Shown one piece after another: positions 25,973-33,256 of a DNA stretch of 64,000 nucleotides (its first letter is position 1; each line of letters starts with the position of its first letter). The notes under the pieces are model-generated. The model was not told the origin of the DNA, ran no database searches, and saw nothing but the letters and a program-made list of their open reading frames with translations. This DNA is from an uncultured Bacteroidales bacterium (GTDB lineage: Bacteria; Bacteroidota; Bacteroidia; Bacteroidales; UBA932): positions 1 to 64,000 of the forward strand of contig ONCE01000017.1 of assembly GCA_900316245.1 (NCBI GenBank). Reading direction: 5' to 3'. A program made the position numbers and the translations under genes.

Positions 25973-27931
25973 TTATTCTTCAAAGACGTATCCGGCACCA
26001 CGGGTGACCAAAGCCTCGCCATAGGGACCCAACTTGCGGCGGATGCGGGTAACGGCGGCATCTACCGTGCGGGAAGTGGCCAGGGCATCATCGGGCCAGA
26101 GGGCCTCCAGGAAATCGCGGCGGGCCCACTCCTTGTTGGGATTCTCCATAAACAGGCGGAGCATCTCGAACTCGGGCTTGGTGAAGGGAATGGTTTCACC
26201 GTCCACCATCACGCGCTTGCCGTCCGTATCCAGCTGGACACCCTTGAAGCGCAGGCTGTTCCTGACCAGGCCCAGACGGGCTTCCACCACGTTGATGACG
26301 TAGTCTCCGGTCTTTTCGAACTCAGAGATGAGGTCCATATAGACGGTACCGTTCTCGTAATCGTACGTATGGTTGTCCAGATCCACGATGTTCTGGCGCT
26401 TGAGCTGGTTGCGCAGACCGTTGATCCTGAGCTCGATTTCTTCGGACTTGGAGAAGTTGTTTTCTTCGCGGGGACCCTTGAGAACCACGTTCATCTGGGT
26501 CAGAGCTTCATCTACCAGAGCATACATCTGGATGATGTTCTGCTCCTGCTGCTCAGTGAAGGTTACCTTGTTCTCCCGCTTGCGGGCCAGGATGCGGGCC
26601 AGGTTGAAGCAGCTGTCACCCACAGACTCCAGTTCTCCAATCTGACGGAGCATGGCGCGGAGTTTTTCCTTGGAATCGTCCGAGAGGTGGGCGTCTCCCA
26701 CCTGTCCCAGGTACAGACCAATCTCCTTCTCCATACGGTCGCTCAGGTCTTCGTTCTTCTCTATGCGGTCGAAAATCTTCTTGAAGTCTTCATCCTCCTG
26801 GGCCTGCGAAAGGTCCTTGACCAGGCCGAAGGTAAGCTGCATCTTTTCGCCAAAGACATCAATTTCCTTCTGCGCCTGCAGGATGGAGATTTCCGGCGTC
26901 TTCATAATACCGCTCTTGATAAACTGCAGACGGAACTCGTCCTCCTTCTCTTCCTTGCGGGGAGGGATGAGGAAGCACACCAGCTTCTCTATCTGAGGAA
27001 TGAACCAGACCAGAATGGCGGTGTTGATGAGGTTGAAGGCCGTATGGAAGGCCGCCAGCGCAAACGAAAGCTGGACGGGCGACTGGCTCTCGGCGTTGGG
27101 ATCCAGCCCCACGAGGCCGCAGACCATTCTTACGAAGGGGAAGAAGAAAATGAGAACCCAGATAACACCGAATACGTTGAACACCAGGTGGGCCAGAGCC
27201 GTACGGCGGGCCTGCACATTGGCATTCATAGCAGCCAGGTTGGCGGTAAGGGTGGTACCGATGTTCTCACCCATCACCAAGGCGATACCCTGATAGATGG
27301 AGATGGCGCCCGTAGAGCAAAGCACCATGGTAATGGCCATCAGGGCGGCCGAAGACTGAACCATGGCGGTAAGGATGGAACCTATGAGCAGGAACAGCAG
27401 GATGGTTCCGTAATTGGTCTTGAAGCTGGCGAAGAAGTCTACCACGGCCTGGTTGCTGGCCAAATCCATTTCCGTTCCCGTCTGTTTGAGCATTCCCAGT
27501 GCAAAGAGCAGGAAGGACAGGCCGAAGAGGAAGTCTCCAATATAGCGGTGCTTTCCCGTCTGGATAAGGATGATGGCTATCAGGAAGGCGGGCCAGACCA
27601 GGTTGGTCACGTTGAAGGAGAAGCCGGCCGACATGATCCAGGCGCTCATGGTGGTGCCGATATTGGCACCCATAATGATGGAAATTGCTTGTTGTAACGT
27701 TAAGAGGGCGGCATTGACGAAGGAAACTGTCATCACCGTGGTGGCGGCCGAAGACTGGACGGCGACGGTAACCAGGGCACCTGTAAGAATACCGGAAAAA
27801 CGGTTGGTGGTCATAGCTCCCAGCAAGTGACGGAGTTGCGGGCCGGCCATCTTCTGCAGGGCCTCACTCATCACCTTCATGCCATATATCAGGAGGGCGA
27901 TGGAGCCCAGAAGTTTCAGAACGATTAACAT
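25973..27931 (-). CDS. Na/Pi cotransporter fused to PhoU-like and OmpR-type DNA-binding domains
   Basis: This 652-residue protein has three parts. Residues about 1-325 are a sodium/phosphate cotransporter (NptA/YjbB type) with two inverted halves, each with QSSA (about 59 and 192) and a GANIGTT or GENIGTT motif (88-94 and 221-227). Residues about 340-555 form a PhoU-like helical region. Residues about 560-652 are a full OmpR/PhoB winged helix: FTKPEFEMLRLF, SRTVDAAVTRIRRKLG, TRGAGYVFEE. Usual relatives end after PhoU, so the fusion is unusual. The frame is unbroken. The start at 27931 is set by the promoter 20 nt upstream. Inferred: phosphate transport or PhoU state may control gene expression from the membrane. 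Confidence 0.9.
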   Translation of the reverse strand: MLIVLKLLGSIALLIYGMKVMSEALQKMAGPQLRHLLGAMTTNRFSGILTGALVTVAVQSSAATTVMTVSFVNAALLTLQQAISIIMGANIGTTMSAWIMSAGFSFNVTNLVWPAFLIAIILIQTGKHRYIGDFLFGLSFLLFALGMLKQTGTEMDLASNQAVVDFFASFKTNYGTILLFLLIGSILTAMVQSSAALMAITMVLCSTGAISIYQGIALVMGENIGTTLTANLAAMNANVQARRTALAHLVFNVFGVIWVLIFFFPFVRMVCGLVGLDPNAESQSPVQLSFALAAFHTAFNLINTAILVWFIPQIEKLVCFLIPPRKEEKEDEFRLQFIKSGIMKTPEISILQAQKEIDVFGEKMQLTFGLVKDLSQAQEDEDFKKIFDRIEKNEDLSDRMEKEIGLYLGQVGDAHLSDDSKEKLRAMLRQIGELESVGDSCFNLARILARKRENKVTFTEQQEQNIIQMYALVDEALTQMNVVLKGPREENNFSKSEEIELRINGLRNQLKRQNIVDLDNHTYDYENGTVYMDLISEFEKTGDYVINVVEARLGLVRNSLRFKGVQLDTDGKRVMVDGETIPFTKPEFEMLRLFMENPNKEWARRDFLEALWPDDALATSRTVDAAVTRIRRKLGPYGEALVTRGAGYVFEE

Positions 27932-27950
27932 AAGCAATTTTTTACCAATA

Positions 27951-27981
27951 CAAAGATAATTTTTTTTGGCCAATCGGCAAA
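27951..27981 (-). promoter_or_regulatory. Promoter of the cotransporter-regulator fusion gene
   Basis: On the minus strand TTTG (27981-27978), a 19-nt spacer and TATCTTTG (27958-27951), an exact consensus match, 19 nt before the ATG. Confidence 0.75.
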
Positions 27982-28017
27982 ATCTGAACAAAATCGACGG
28001 CAATGGCAAATAATTTG

Positions 28018-28025
28018 TAACTTTG
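28018..28025 (+). promoter_or_regulatory. -7 element of the 28033 gene
   Basis: TAACTTTG, 7 nt before the ATG at 28033, implying a near-leaderless mRNA; it diverges from the cotransporter promoter. Confidence 0.55.
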
Positions 28026-28032
28026 CTGCGAT

Positions 28033-28440
28033 ATGAAACGCTTTATTATATTGACTGCAGCCGCTTTGCTGCTCATTCCTGCCGCCTTCGCCCAGGAGCA
28101 GGAAACCCCGAAAATGGACAAGAGAAACCTGGTGGTCAAGGAATGGAATACGGACGCCAAGGGCAACCGCAAAGTGCTGGACCACGTCACCACTTTCAAC
28201 GCCGAAGGAAAGAAAGTGGAAGAAATCGAATACACCACCGACGGCCAGAAGTGGCGCAAGCGCTTTGAGTATGACCAGAACGGCAAAGTGTCCCGCGAAC
28301 TGGTGTACGATTACCGCAACCGCCTCCAGACCTACAAGAAGTTCGAGTTCAACGAACTGGGCAAAAAGAAAATCCAGTATACGTACAATGCCAAAGGTAA
28401 ACTGATTGGCATCAAACAGTACGAATACATAGCCCAATAG
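28033..28440 (+). CDS. Small secreted protein with YD-like repeats
   Basis: A 135-residue protein with a signal peptide (ILTAAALLLIPAAFAQ) and tandem short beta motifs (TTFNAEGKKV, FEYDQNGKV, YTYNAKGKLI) that resemble YD/RHS repeats. I do not recognise a function. It is cotranscribed with the acid phosphatase 11 bp downstream and divergent from the phosphate cotransporter fusion. Confidence 0.65.
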   Translation: MKRFIILTAAALLLIPAAFAQEQETPKMDKRNLVVKEWNTDAKGNRKVLDHVTTFNAEGKKVEEIEYTTDGQKWRKRFEYDQNGKVSRELVYDYRNRLQTYKKFEFNELGKKKIQYTYNAKGKLIGIKQYEYIAQ

Positions 28441-28451
28441 GAGACTCCCCC

Positions 28452-29180
28452 ATGAAAAAGATTCTGATTCTTACCCTCCTGCTGTGCCTGCAACTGGGCA
28501 CCTTTGCGCAGGACAAGATTATCCCCTATCTCGCAGAAGAAGAACTGCCCGACGCCGTTCTCTGCGTTCCCGCCCCGCCGCAGGACCCCAGTACCGAGTT
28601 TGACCACGACATCCTCCGCTATATGTGGGGAAAGCAGCAGCGCAAGGACTCCCTCCGCCTGGAAATGGCCATCCGGGATGCCGTCTGGAATCTGGACTCC
28701 ACCTTGGTCATCCTGGGAGAGCCCTTCGGCCTTAAGATTTCCAAAGAGGGAACTCCGGCCATTTACGAAGTCCTGACCCGTGGCGTCACCACCATCGAGG
28801 CCATCCGCGTCAAGCCCAAGGCCCACTACTTCCGCACCCGCCCCTTCGCGTATTTCAAGGAGCCTTCCATCTTCCCGCAGGACGATGACTGGCTGGCCAA
28901 AGAGGGTTCCTATCCCTCCGGTCACACCATCCGCGCCTGGGCCTGTGCCCTCCTGATGGCCCAGATCCATCCCGGCACGGCCGAGGCCGTCTATGCCCGG
29001 GCTTGGGAATCCGGCGTGAGCCGCGTCATCTCCGGCTGCCACTGGCAAAGCGACGTGGACGCCAGCCGTCCCATAGCCAGCATGGGTTATGCCCGGCTGC
29101 AAATCTCACAGGAGTTCCAGAAACAAATGGCCAAGGCACAGGCCGAATACATCCGGATAAAAAATAAGGAGGGTAAGTAA
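28452..29180 (+). CDS. Class A acid phosphatase (PAP2 family), periplasmic
   Basis: This 242-residue secreted phosphatase (signal peptide 1-20) carries all three parts of the PAP2 signature: Lys123..Arg130-Pro131 (KAHYFRTRP), PSGH at 155-158 and SRVISGCHWQSD with Ser190-Arg191, His197 and Asp201. Class A enzymes of the PhoN type release phosphate from many organic esters in the periplasm. Its stop codon lies inside a bidirectional terminator. The nearby phosphate cotransporter fits a phosphate-scavenging role. Confidence 0.9.
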   Translation: MKKILILTLLLCLQLGTFAQDKIIPYLAEEELPDAVLCVPAPPQDPSTEFDHDILRYMWGKQQRKDSLRLEMAIRDAVWNLDSTLVILGEPFGLKISKEGTPAIYEVLTRGVTTIEAIRVKPKAHYFRTRPFAYFKEPSIFPQDDDWLAKEGSYPSGHTIRAWACALLMAQIHPGTAEAVYARAWESGVSRVISGCHWQSDVDASRPIASMGYARLQISQEFQKQMAKAQAEYIRIKNKEGK

Positions 29181-29195
29181 CCCTCCTTTATTTTT
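29166..29195. terminator. Bidirectional terminator between the acid phosphatase and ispF
   Basis: A 9-bp perfect stem AAGGAGGGT / ACCCTCCTT (29166-29174, 29180-29188) with T-rich runs on both sides; it includes the phosphatase stop and reaches the ispF stop. Confidence 0.75.
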
Positions 29196-29667
29196 GCATT
29201 ATCAGAGCCGAGGCCCAGACCTCGCAGCCCTCGCATCGGCCCACAAAACCCAGTTTTTCGGTGGTGGTGGCCTTCACGGACACCCGGTCTTCCGAGATTC
29301 CGAGGATGGGCGCCAAGGTGGCACTCATAGTATTGATGTGGGGGGCCAGTTTGGGCTTCTGCAGGGCAATGGTAATGTCTACATTGCCCACCTGGTAGCC
29401 GTGCCGGTGCACCAGGTCCACCACTTTGGCCAGCAGCAGTTTGCTGTCCACACCCTTCCACTCGTCCGAGGTGTCGGGGAAGAGATGGCCGATGTCTCCC
29501 AGCGCCAGGCAGCCCAGCAGGGCGTCGCACAGGGCGTGGATGGCCACATCTCCGTCCGAGTGGGCCACAAAGCCCGTTTCAGAGGGAATCTGTATGCCTC
29601 CCAGCCACATAGGAAGGCCGGGAGCTATGGCGTGAACGTCGTATCCGTTACCGATTCTGATATCCAT
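29188..29667 (-). CDS. ispF: 2-C-methyl-D-erythritol 2,4-cyclodiphosphate synthase
   Basis: This 159-residue enzyme of the MEP isoprenoid pathway has the zinc ligands Asp10 and His12 (YDVHA) and the HSDGDVAIHALCDALLG motif. Length is normal. It is the last gene of a leftward unit with the DUF2490, DUF4956 and VTC genes; the 5-bp gap to the DUF2490 gene suggests cotranscription but not shared function. Confidence 0.95.
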   Translation of the reverse strand: MDIRIGNGYDVHAIAPGLPMWLGGIQIPSETGFVAHSDGDVAIHALCDALLGCLALGDIGHLFPDTSDEWKGVDSKLLLAKVVDLVHRHGYQVGNVDITIALQKPKLAPHINTMSATLAPILGISEDRVSVKATTTEKLGFVGRCEGCEVWASALIMQK

Positions 29668-29672
29668 ATTGT

Positions 29673-30467
29673 TTAGAACTTGAAGGTGTAGCTGATGCCG
29701 ATGCTTATCTTGAAGTGATCGTCATATTCGGCCTGGAAAAGGCGCGTTCCCTCGCTGTTGGTATCTATCACATAGTCCGTAATATAGTCAACGAGGGCAT
29801 AGGGCTGCAGGACATGGTGGCTGCTCAGCTTGATATCTGTGCGGAAGATGCCACGGTAACGGTTGTTGTACACATGCGTATAGCCGGTGTGCGTATAGTT
29901 GTAGTACGTGGTACCGTCGTCCTTGTAGTGCATGGTCCCGTCCACTACTCCCCAGGGGTCATTGAAGGCGGTACGCATCTCGAAAAACACGCCGGGTTCA
30001 AAGTAGGTCCAGCCTTTGTACTCCACACCCACGCGGGATTTCAGCTCCAGCTTGTTGGGCGTGGTCTGGTATGTGTTGAAGGTACCGGTGCGGTGCGTCA
30101 TCTGTAAGCGCTCCTTGATGGAGAAGGAGAAGCCGTAGTAGTTGTAATGCGCACCGGCGTCAAAGAATACACGGTGGCGGGGATTCTTGAAATTCAAGCT
30201 GCTATAGCCGTAAGGATTGATAAGACTATAGCCCAACCCCAGTTTCATCCACTTCACGGGTTTGTATTCCAACTCCACATTGGTCTGGAAACGGTCCAGG
30301 CTCTTGAACGCACCATCCATACGGACTTCCTCCTCCACGCTCAGGTGAAGGCCTTTCCGGATTTTCACTTCCACCCCGGCAGAGGCGCGGGCGCCCCCTT
30401 CCGTAGTGCTTTGTGCCGCGGCGGCCAGAGGCAGCAGCAAGGTCAGGGCAATGAGAATCTTTTTCAT
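29673..30467 (-). CDS. DUF2490-like outer-membrane beta-barrel protein
   Basis: This 264-residue protein has a signal peptide (about 1-19) and alternating aromatic beta strands, ending in a phenylalanine (ISYTFKF) as outer-membrane barrels do. It resembles the DUF2490 family. Its start abuts the DUF4956 gene, whose start in turn overlaps the VTC gene, so the three are probably one functional unit with the barrel in the outer membrane. Function is unknown. Confidence 0.75.
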   Translation of the reverse strand: MKKILIALTLLLPLAAAAQSTTEGGARASAGVEVKIRKGLHLSVEEEVRMDGAFKSLDRFQTNVELEYKPVKWMKLGLGYSLINPYGYSSLNFKNPRHRVFFDAGAHYNYYGFSFSIKERLQMTHRTGTFNTYQTTPNKLELKSRVGVEYKGWTYFEPGVFFEMRTAFNDPWGVVDGTMHYKDDGTTYYNYTHTGYTHVYNNRYRGIFRTDIKLSSHHVLQPYALVDYITDYVIDTNSEGTRLFQAEYDDHFKISIGISYTFKF

Positions 30468-31255
30468 TATTCAACGTAGTCTTTGGCCCGGGTAATCATA
30501 TTGACGGAATTGCTTTCCCCCTTGGGCAGGTGATAATATACTTTGATAAAGGCGGAATCCTTGAGGAAATCCACATGGCCTATTTCCAGATTCTCGATGG
30601 TGAAGCCCAGGCGCTTTTCCAAATCGGCCTTCAACTCTTCCCGCTTTTCCGGGACAATGAGGGCGATGTTGTCATAAAGCACCAGCTTGGTGGCGGTATG
30701 GGCCACCAGTTTTTCGCTCTCCAGGACGGCCACCAGGGCCACCACCAGCAGGTTGACCAGCACCATCACGCCCACGTTGCCCCAATTGATGGCGTAGTGC
30801 GGCGCAGTGCTTACATCCACGACTTCATAGATGGGAGCCAGGCCGTTGGCCGCAGCCAGGGCAATGATGACGAAGAGGTAGGTCATTTCCCGGATGGGGA
30901 CGGTCTCGGTGCGGTAACGGATCACGCCAAAGATGGCAAACAGACCCAGGGTGAGTCCCACGCCCACTTCCACGTTGCCCATAATATAGAGCAGGGTAAG
31001 CATGGCCGAGGAGAACACCATAAAAGTGAAATAGTAGTCACGGCGCCGGCTCTTCTTGTAATAGAAGCAGTGCACCAGAATCCAGCACACCAGCAGGTTC
31101 AGGGCAAAGCGAATGCCCAGTTCCGCCACCTTCTGTGCCGTGGTCATCATGGCATCCGTAATGGTCTGGACATCCAGGAGAAGATCGTCTCCGGCATCCA
31201 GGTCCCCAAAGGAGGCCAGGTCATCCTGAACAAAACGGAAGAGTTTGTCAATCAT
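30467..31255 (-). CDS. DUF4956 membrane protein
   Basis: This 262-residue protein has three or four transmembrane helices in residues about 40-170 (including TLGLFAIFGVIRYR, the most conserved DUF4956 stretch) and a soluble C-terminal domain of about 90 residues. DUF4956 genes are often next to VTC-domain polyphosphate polymerase genes, as here, with a 4-bp overlap. It may export or anchor the VTC product. Confidence 0.85.
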   Translation of the reverse strand: MIDKLFRFVQDDLASFGDLDAGDDLLLDVQTITDAMMTTAQKVAELGIRFALNLLVCWILVHCFYYKKSRRRDYYFTFMVFSSAMLTLLYIMGNVEVGVGLTLGLFAIFGVIRYRTETVPIREMTYLFVIIALAAANGLAPIYEVVDVSTAPHYAINWGNVGVMVLVNLLVVALVAVLESEKLVAHTATKLVLYDNIALIVPEKREELKADLEKRLGFTIENLEIGHVDFLKDSAFIKVYYHLPKGESNSVNMITRAKDYVE

Positions 31256-32049
31256 ATGGTTGCTATTTTATTTCCAATGGTTTTTTCAAGCACTCTCACC
31301 TTTTCCTTGAAGCGTCCGGGACGGGCCTCGGCGTCGGTGAGGGTGATGGCTGTACAGTATTTGCTCACGCGGAGGGGCTTGATCCGGTGCTGCAGGAAAA
31401 TGTCCCGCATCCGGCTTTGGGTTCGGCCGTCCTGCTTGAGTTCGATGATGACGGCGTCCAGCAGGTTGGCATCCCGGCCCGTCCGGAAGTTCTTGAAACG
31501 GACGTCGGTGTCAATGGTGAGCCGCTCCGTCAGGCTGGGATTCACCAGCGTGATGCGCGTAAACAGGGTCTCCAATACGGGCCGAAGGTCACCTGCGGTG
31601 AACCAGGAGTGCCTGGCCAGGTATTCGCAGGCCTCCGGGTTACCGGCAAACTCCATCAGCTCGAAGGGACGGATTCCGATCCTTTTCTTGCTGGTACGGC
31701 CGTGATTGTTCTTGCGCTTGATTTCCAAGTAAGCCTCCTGCGACCGCACGTAGCAGCGGGTACGCACCTTCTGGCGCACCAGGTGCTTGTTGCGGTGGTC
31801 GTAGAAGTTCTTGAGCTGAGGGGTGTCAAAATAGACCGAGTCGTACGGGCTCTGCCTTTCCCCTTCCGTAACCAGCACCCTGTATCCGGCTGCAGCAGCA
31901 TCCGAAAGGACACTGCGCAGCGTGGCTTCATTGGTCAGGTATTTGGCGTCTATGCGGTTCATCAGCTTGACGGATTTCATCTCTTCCAGCGTGACAGGCT
32001 GCATATGGGCCAAATCCTCCGCAAATGAAATATGGGCGAAATCCGGCAT
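31252..32049 (-). CDS. VTC-domain protein, probable polyphosphate polymerase
   Basis: This 265-residue protein matches the catalytic tunnel domain of the yeast VTC complex. Basic and acidic tunnel motifs are visible: RIDAKYL (about 32-38), YFDTP, KVRTRCYV, YLEIKRKN, IELKQDG and the SKYCTA motif near the end. VTC4 makes polyphosphate from ATP; bacterial homologues are less studied and the domain also belongs to the CYTH/triphosphate tunnel group. With DUF4956 and DUF2490 genes it forms a three-gene leftward operon. The ATG lies 6 nt after a -7 element. Confidence 0.8.
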   Translation of the reverse strand: MPDFAHISFAEDLAHMQPVTLEEMKSVKLMNRIDAKYLTNEATLRSVLSDAAAAGYRVLVTEGERQSPYDSVYFDTPQLKNFYDHRNKHLVRQKVRTRCYVRSQEAYLEIKRKNNHGRTSKKRIGIRPFELMEFAGNPEACEYLARHSWFTAGDLRPVLETLFTRITLVNPSLTERLTIDTDVRFKNFRTGRDANLLDAVIIELKQDGRTQSRMRDIFLQHRIKPLRVSKYCTAITLTDAEARPGRFKEKVRVLEKTIGNKIATI

Positions 32050-32055
32050 ATTTTA

Positions 32056-32063
32056 CAAAGTTA
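32056..32063 (-). promoter_or_regulatory. -7 element of the VTC operon
   Basis: TAACTTTG on the minus strand with the start codon 6 nt away, again a near-leaderless arrangement. Confidence 0.55.
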
Positions 32064-32087
32064 GTGATTTTTCGTGAGATACTCTTA

Positions 32088-32330
32088 TCACCGGCCGGGG
32101 AAGCCGCCGCCGGGGCCTCCGTTGCCGCCGGAGTAGGTGCTCAGGGAGACATTACTGCCGCCGCTCACCGTTCCGCCTACAACGCCCATTCCATTAAAGA
32201 TCTGGTTGCCACCGCTCACCGTTACGTTGGATTTTACCGTGGGCTGCGTGGCTCCGGATACCACCAGGCCGCTGCCGCCCTTCGGCCCGGGCCCGGGAGG
32301 TCCTCCCAAACGGATTCTTCCTCCGGAAGT
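32088..32330 (-). pseudogene. 3' remnant of a glycine-rich, carbohydrate-binding-like protein gene
   Basis: Read on the minus strand, the frame ending at 32088 gives a Gly/Ser/Thr/Val-rich stretch with repeats such as NVTVSGGNQIF, GGTVSGGSNV and a GGNGGPGGGFPGR tail. This is the style of the C-terminus of Bacteroidota DUF4353 carbohydrate-binding surface proteins. There is no signal peptide or body upstream: the frame runs straight into antisense of the LytTR gene. It is probably a 3' remnant left by a deletion. The right border (about 32310-32335) is an estimate. Confidence 0.5.
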
Positions 32331-32793
32331 GGTTAGGATACTGGTGGGATTCCTGGTTCTTCTCGTTAATCTGGGGATCAAATCTTACTTCGAGGCCCTG
32401 CGCCGCGGGCAGGAGATAGCCGCCCTGCAGGCCCGCAGCCGGGTTCTGAAGGCCGAAGCCCCTCAGGAGGTCCCTACCGTCCTTCACTTCAAGACAGACT
32501 ACAAGACCGCTCCGGTAAAGCTGGCCGAAATCCGCTACATCGAGAGTATGAGCGAATACGTGAAAGTGTATCTTGACAGTCAGCCGCAGCCCCTGGTGGT
32601 CCTGTACAGCCTGAAAAAACTGGTGGAACAGCTCCCGGCCGGCCAGTTCATGCGCATCCACCGCTCCTATATCATCTCCCTCTCGCACATCAAGGAAGCC
32701 AACCGCAGCGAGGTCATCTTGGACAACGACACCCGCCTTCCTGTGGGGGAAGTCTATCGGCCCGCTTTCAAGGAATATCTGTCTGGCAGATAA
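32329..32793 (+). pseudogene. 5'-truncated LytTR-type transcription regulator
   Basis: The C-terminal ~100 residues are a LytTR DNA-binding domain (IRYIESMSEYVKVYL, GQFMRIHRSYIIS, LPVGEVYRPAF). Ahead of it are one transmembrane helix (VVRILVGFLVLLVNLG) and a short coiled coil. Relatives have several membrane helices before this point, and no ATG or promoter is near the helix: the frame is open from 32137 but that part reads as antisense of the glycine-rich remnant. GTG at 32329 could start a 154-residue protein, but truncation is more likely. Confidence 0.6.
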
Positions 32794-32821
32794 CCTCCTG
32801 ACTGGCTGCGGGTTAAATAAA

Positions 32822-32855
32822 GAGACGGGTACCGAACCGGTATCCGTCTCCTTCG
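32822..32855. terminator. Bidirectional terminator between the LytTR remnant and the 95-residue gene
   Basis: A 12-bp stem GAGACGGGTACC / GGTATCCGTCTC with one wobble pair; the minus-strand side ends in TTTATTT, so it mainly serves the 32895 gene. Confidence 0.7.
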
Positions 32856-32894
32856 TTATCTCTTTGAATGAGAGTCTCTTAAGTGCCAGGGGTA

Positions 32895-33182
32895 TTAGTC
32901 TCCGAGGACTTTCTTCACCGTGGCGGCCAGCTCGTCGTAGAGGGCGTCCGTCTTTTCCAGAAGCTCTTTGCGGATGCTGGTGAAGCAGACCTTGGGTTTT
33001 TCTGCTCCGGCGCTCTTGACTACCTTCTCACGGAGGTCGTTGTATACGTCTACGGCCTTGTCAATGAGGTTGGTGATGTCGTCGGCCTGCTTGCCGGGAT
33101 GGGTATTGAGGAACAGGGTGCAGTCGTCAATGAACGAACCCACTACATACTCAATGTCTTTCTTAATGTCTCTAAGATTCAT
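32895..33182 (-). CDS. Conserved 95-residue helical protein
   Basis: This small, mostly helical, soluble protein starts MNLRDIKKDIEYVVG and has alternating acidic and basic helices; no membrane segment or signal peptide. I recall near-identical proteins across Bacteroidota, with no known function. The start at 33182 is preferred to 33215 because conservation begins there and the -7 element (33205-33212) lies between the two. A strong terminator follows. Confidence 0.75.
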   Translation of the reverse strand: MNLRDIKKDIEYVVGSFIDDCTLFLNTHPGKQADDITNLIDKAVDVYNDLREKVVKSAGAEKPKVCFTSIRKELLEKTDALYDELAATVKKVLGD

Positions 33183-33204
33183 ATCGCTTTGAATTAATTC
33201 GATG

Positions 33205-33212
33205 CAAAGATA
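33205..33212 (-). promoter_or_regulatory. -7 element of the 95-residue gene
   Basis: TATCTTTG on the minus strand, 22 nt before the ATG at 33182. Confidence 0.55.
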
Positions 33213-33256
33213 CAATTTTTTTTAGTTATCTTTACATTGTTCTTAGGACTGTAACT

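Noticed and set aside
32137-32328. Pro-rich N-terminus of the LytTR protein
   Set aside because: The residues are antisense of the glycine-rich remnant and have no family resemblance; no promoter precedes the ATG.
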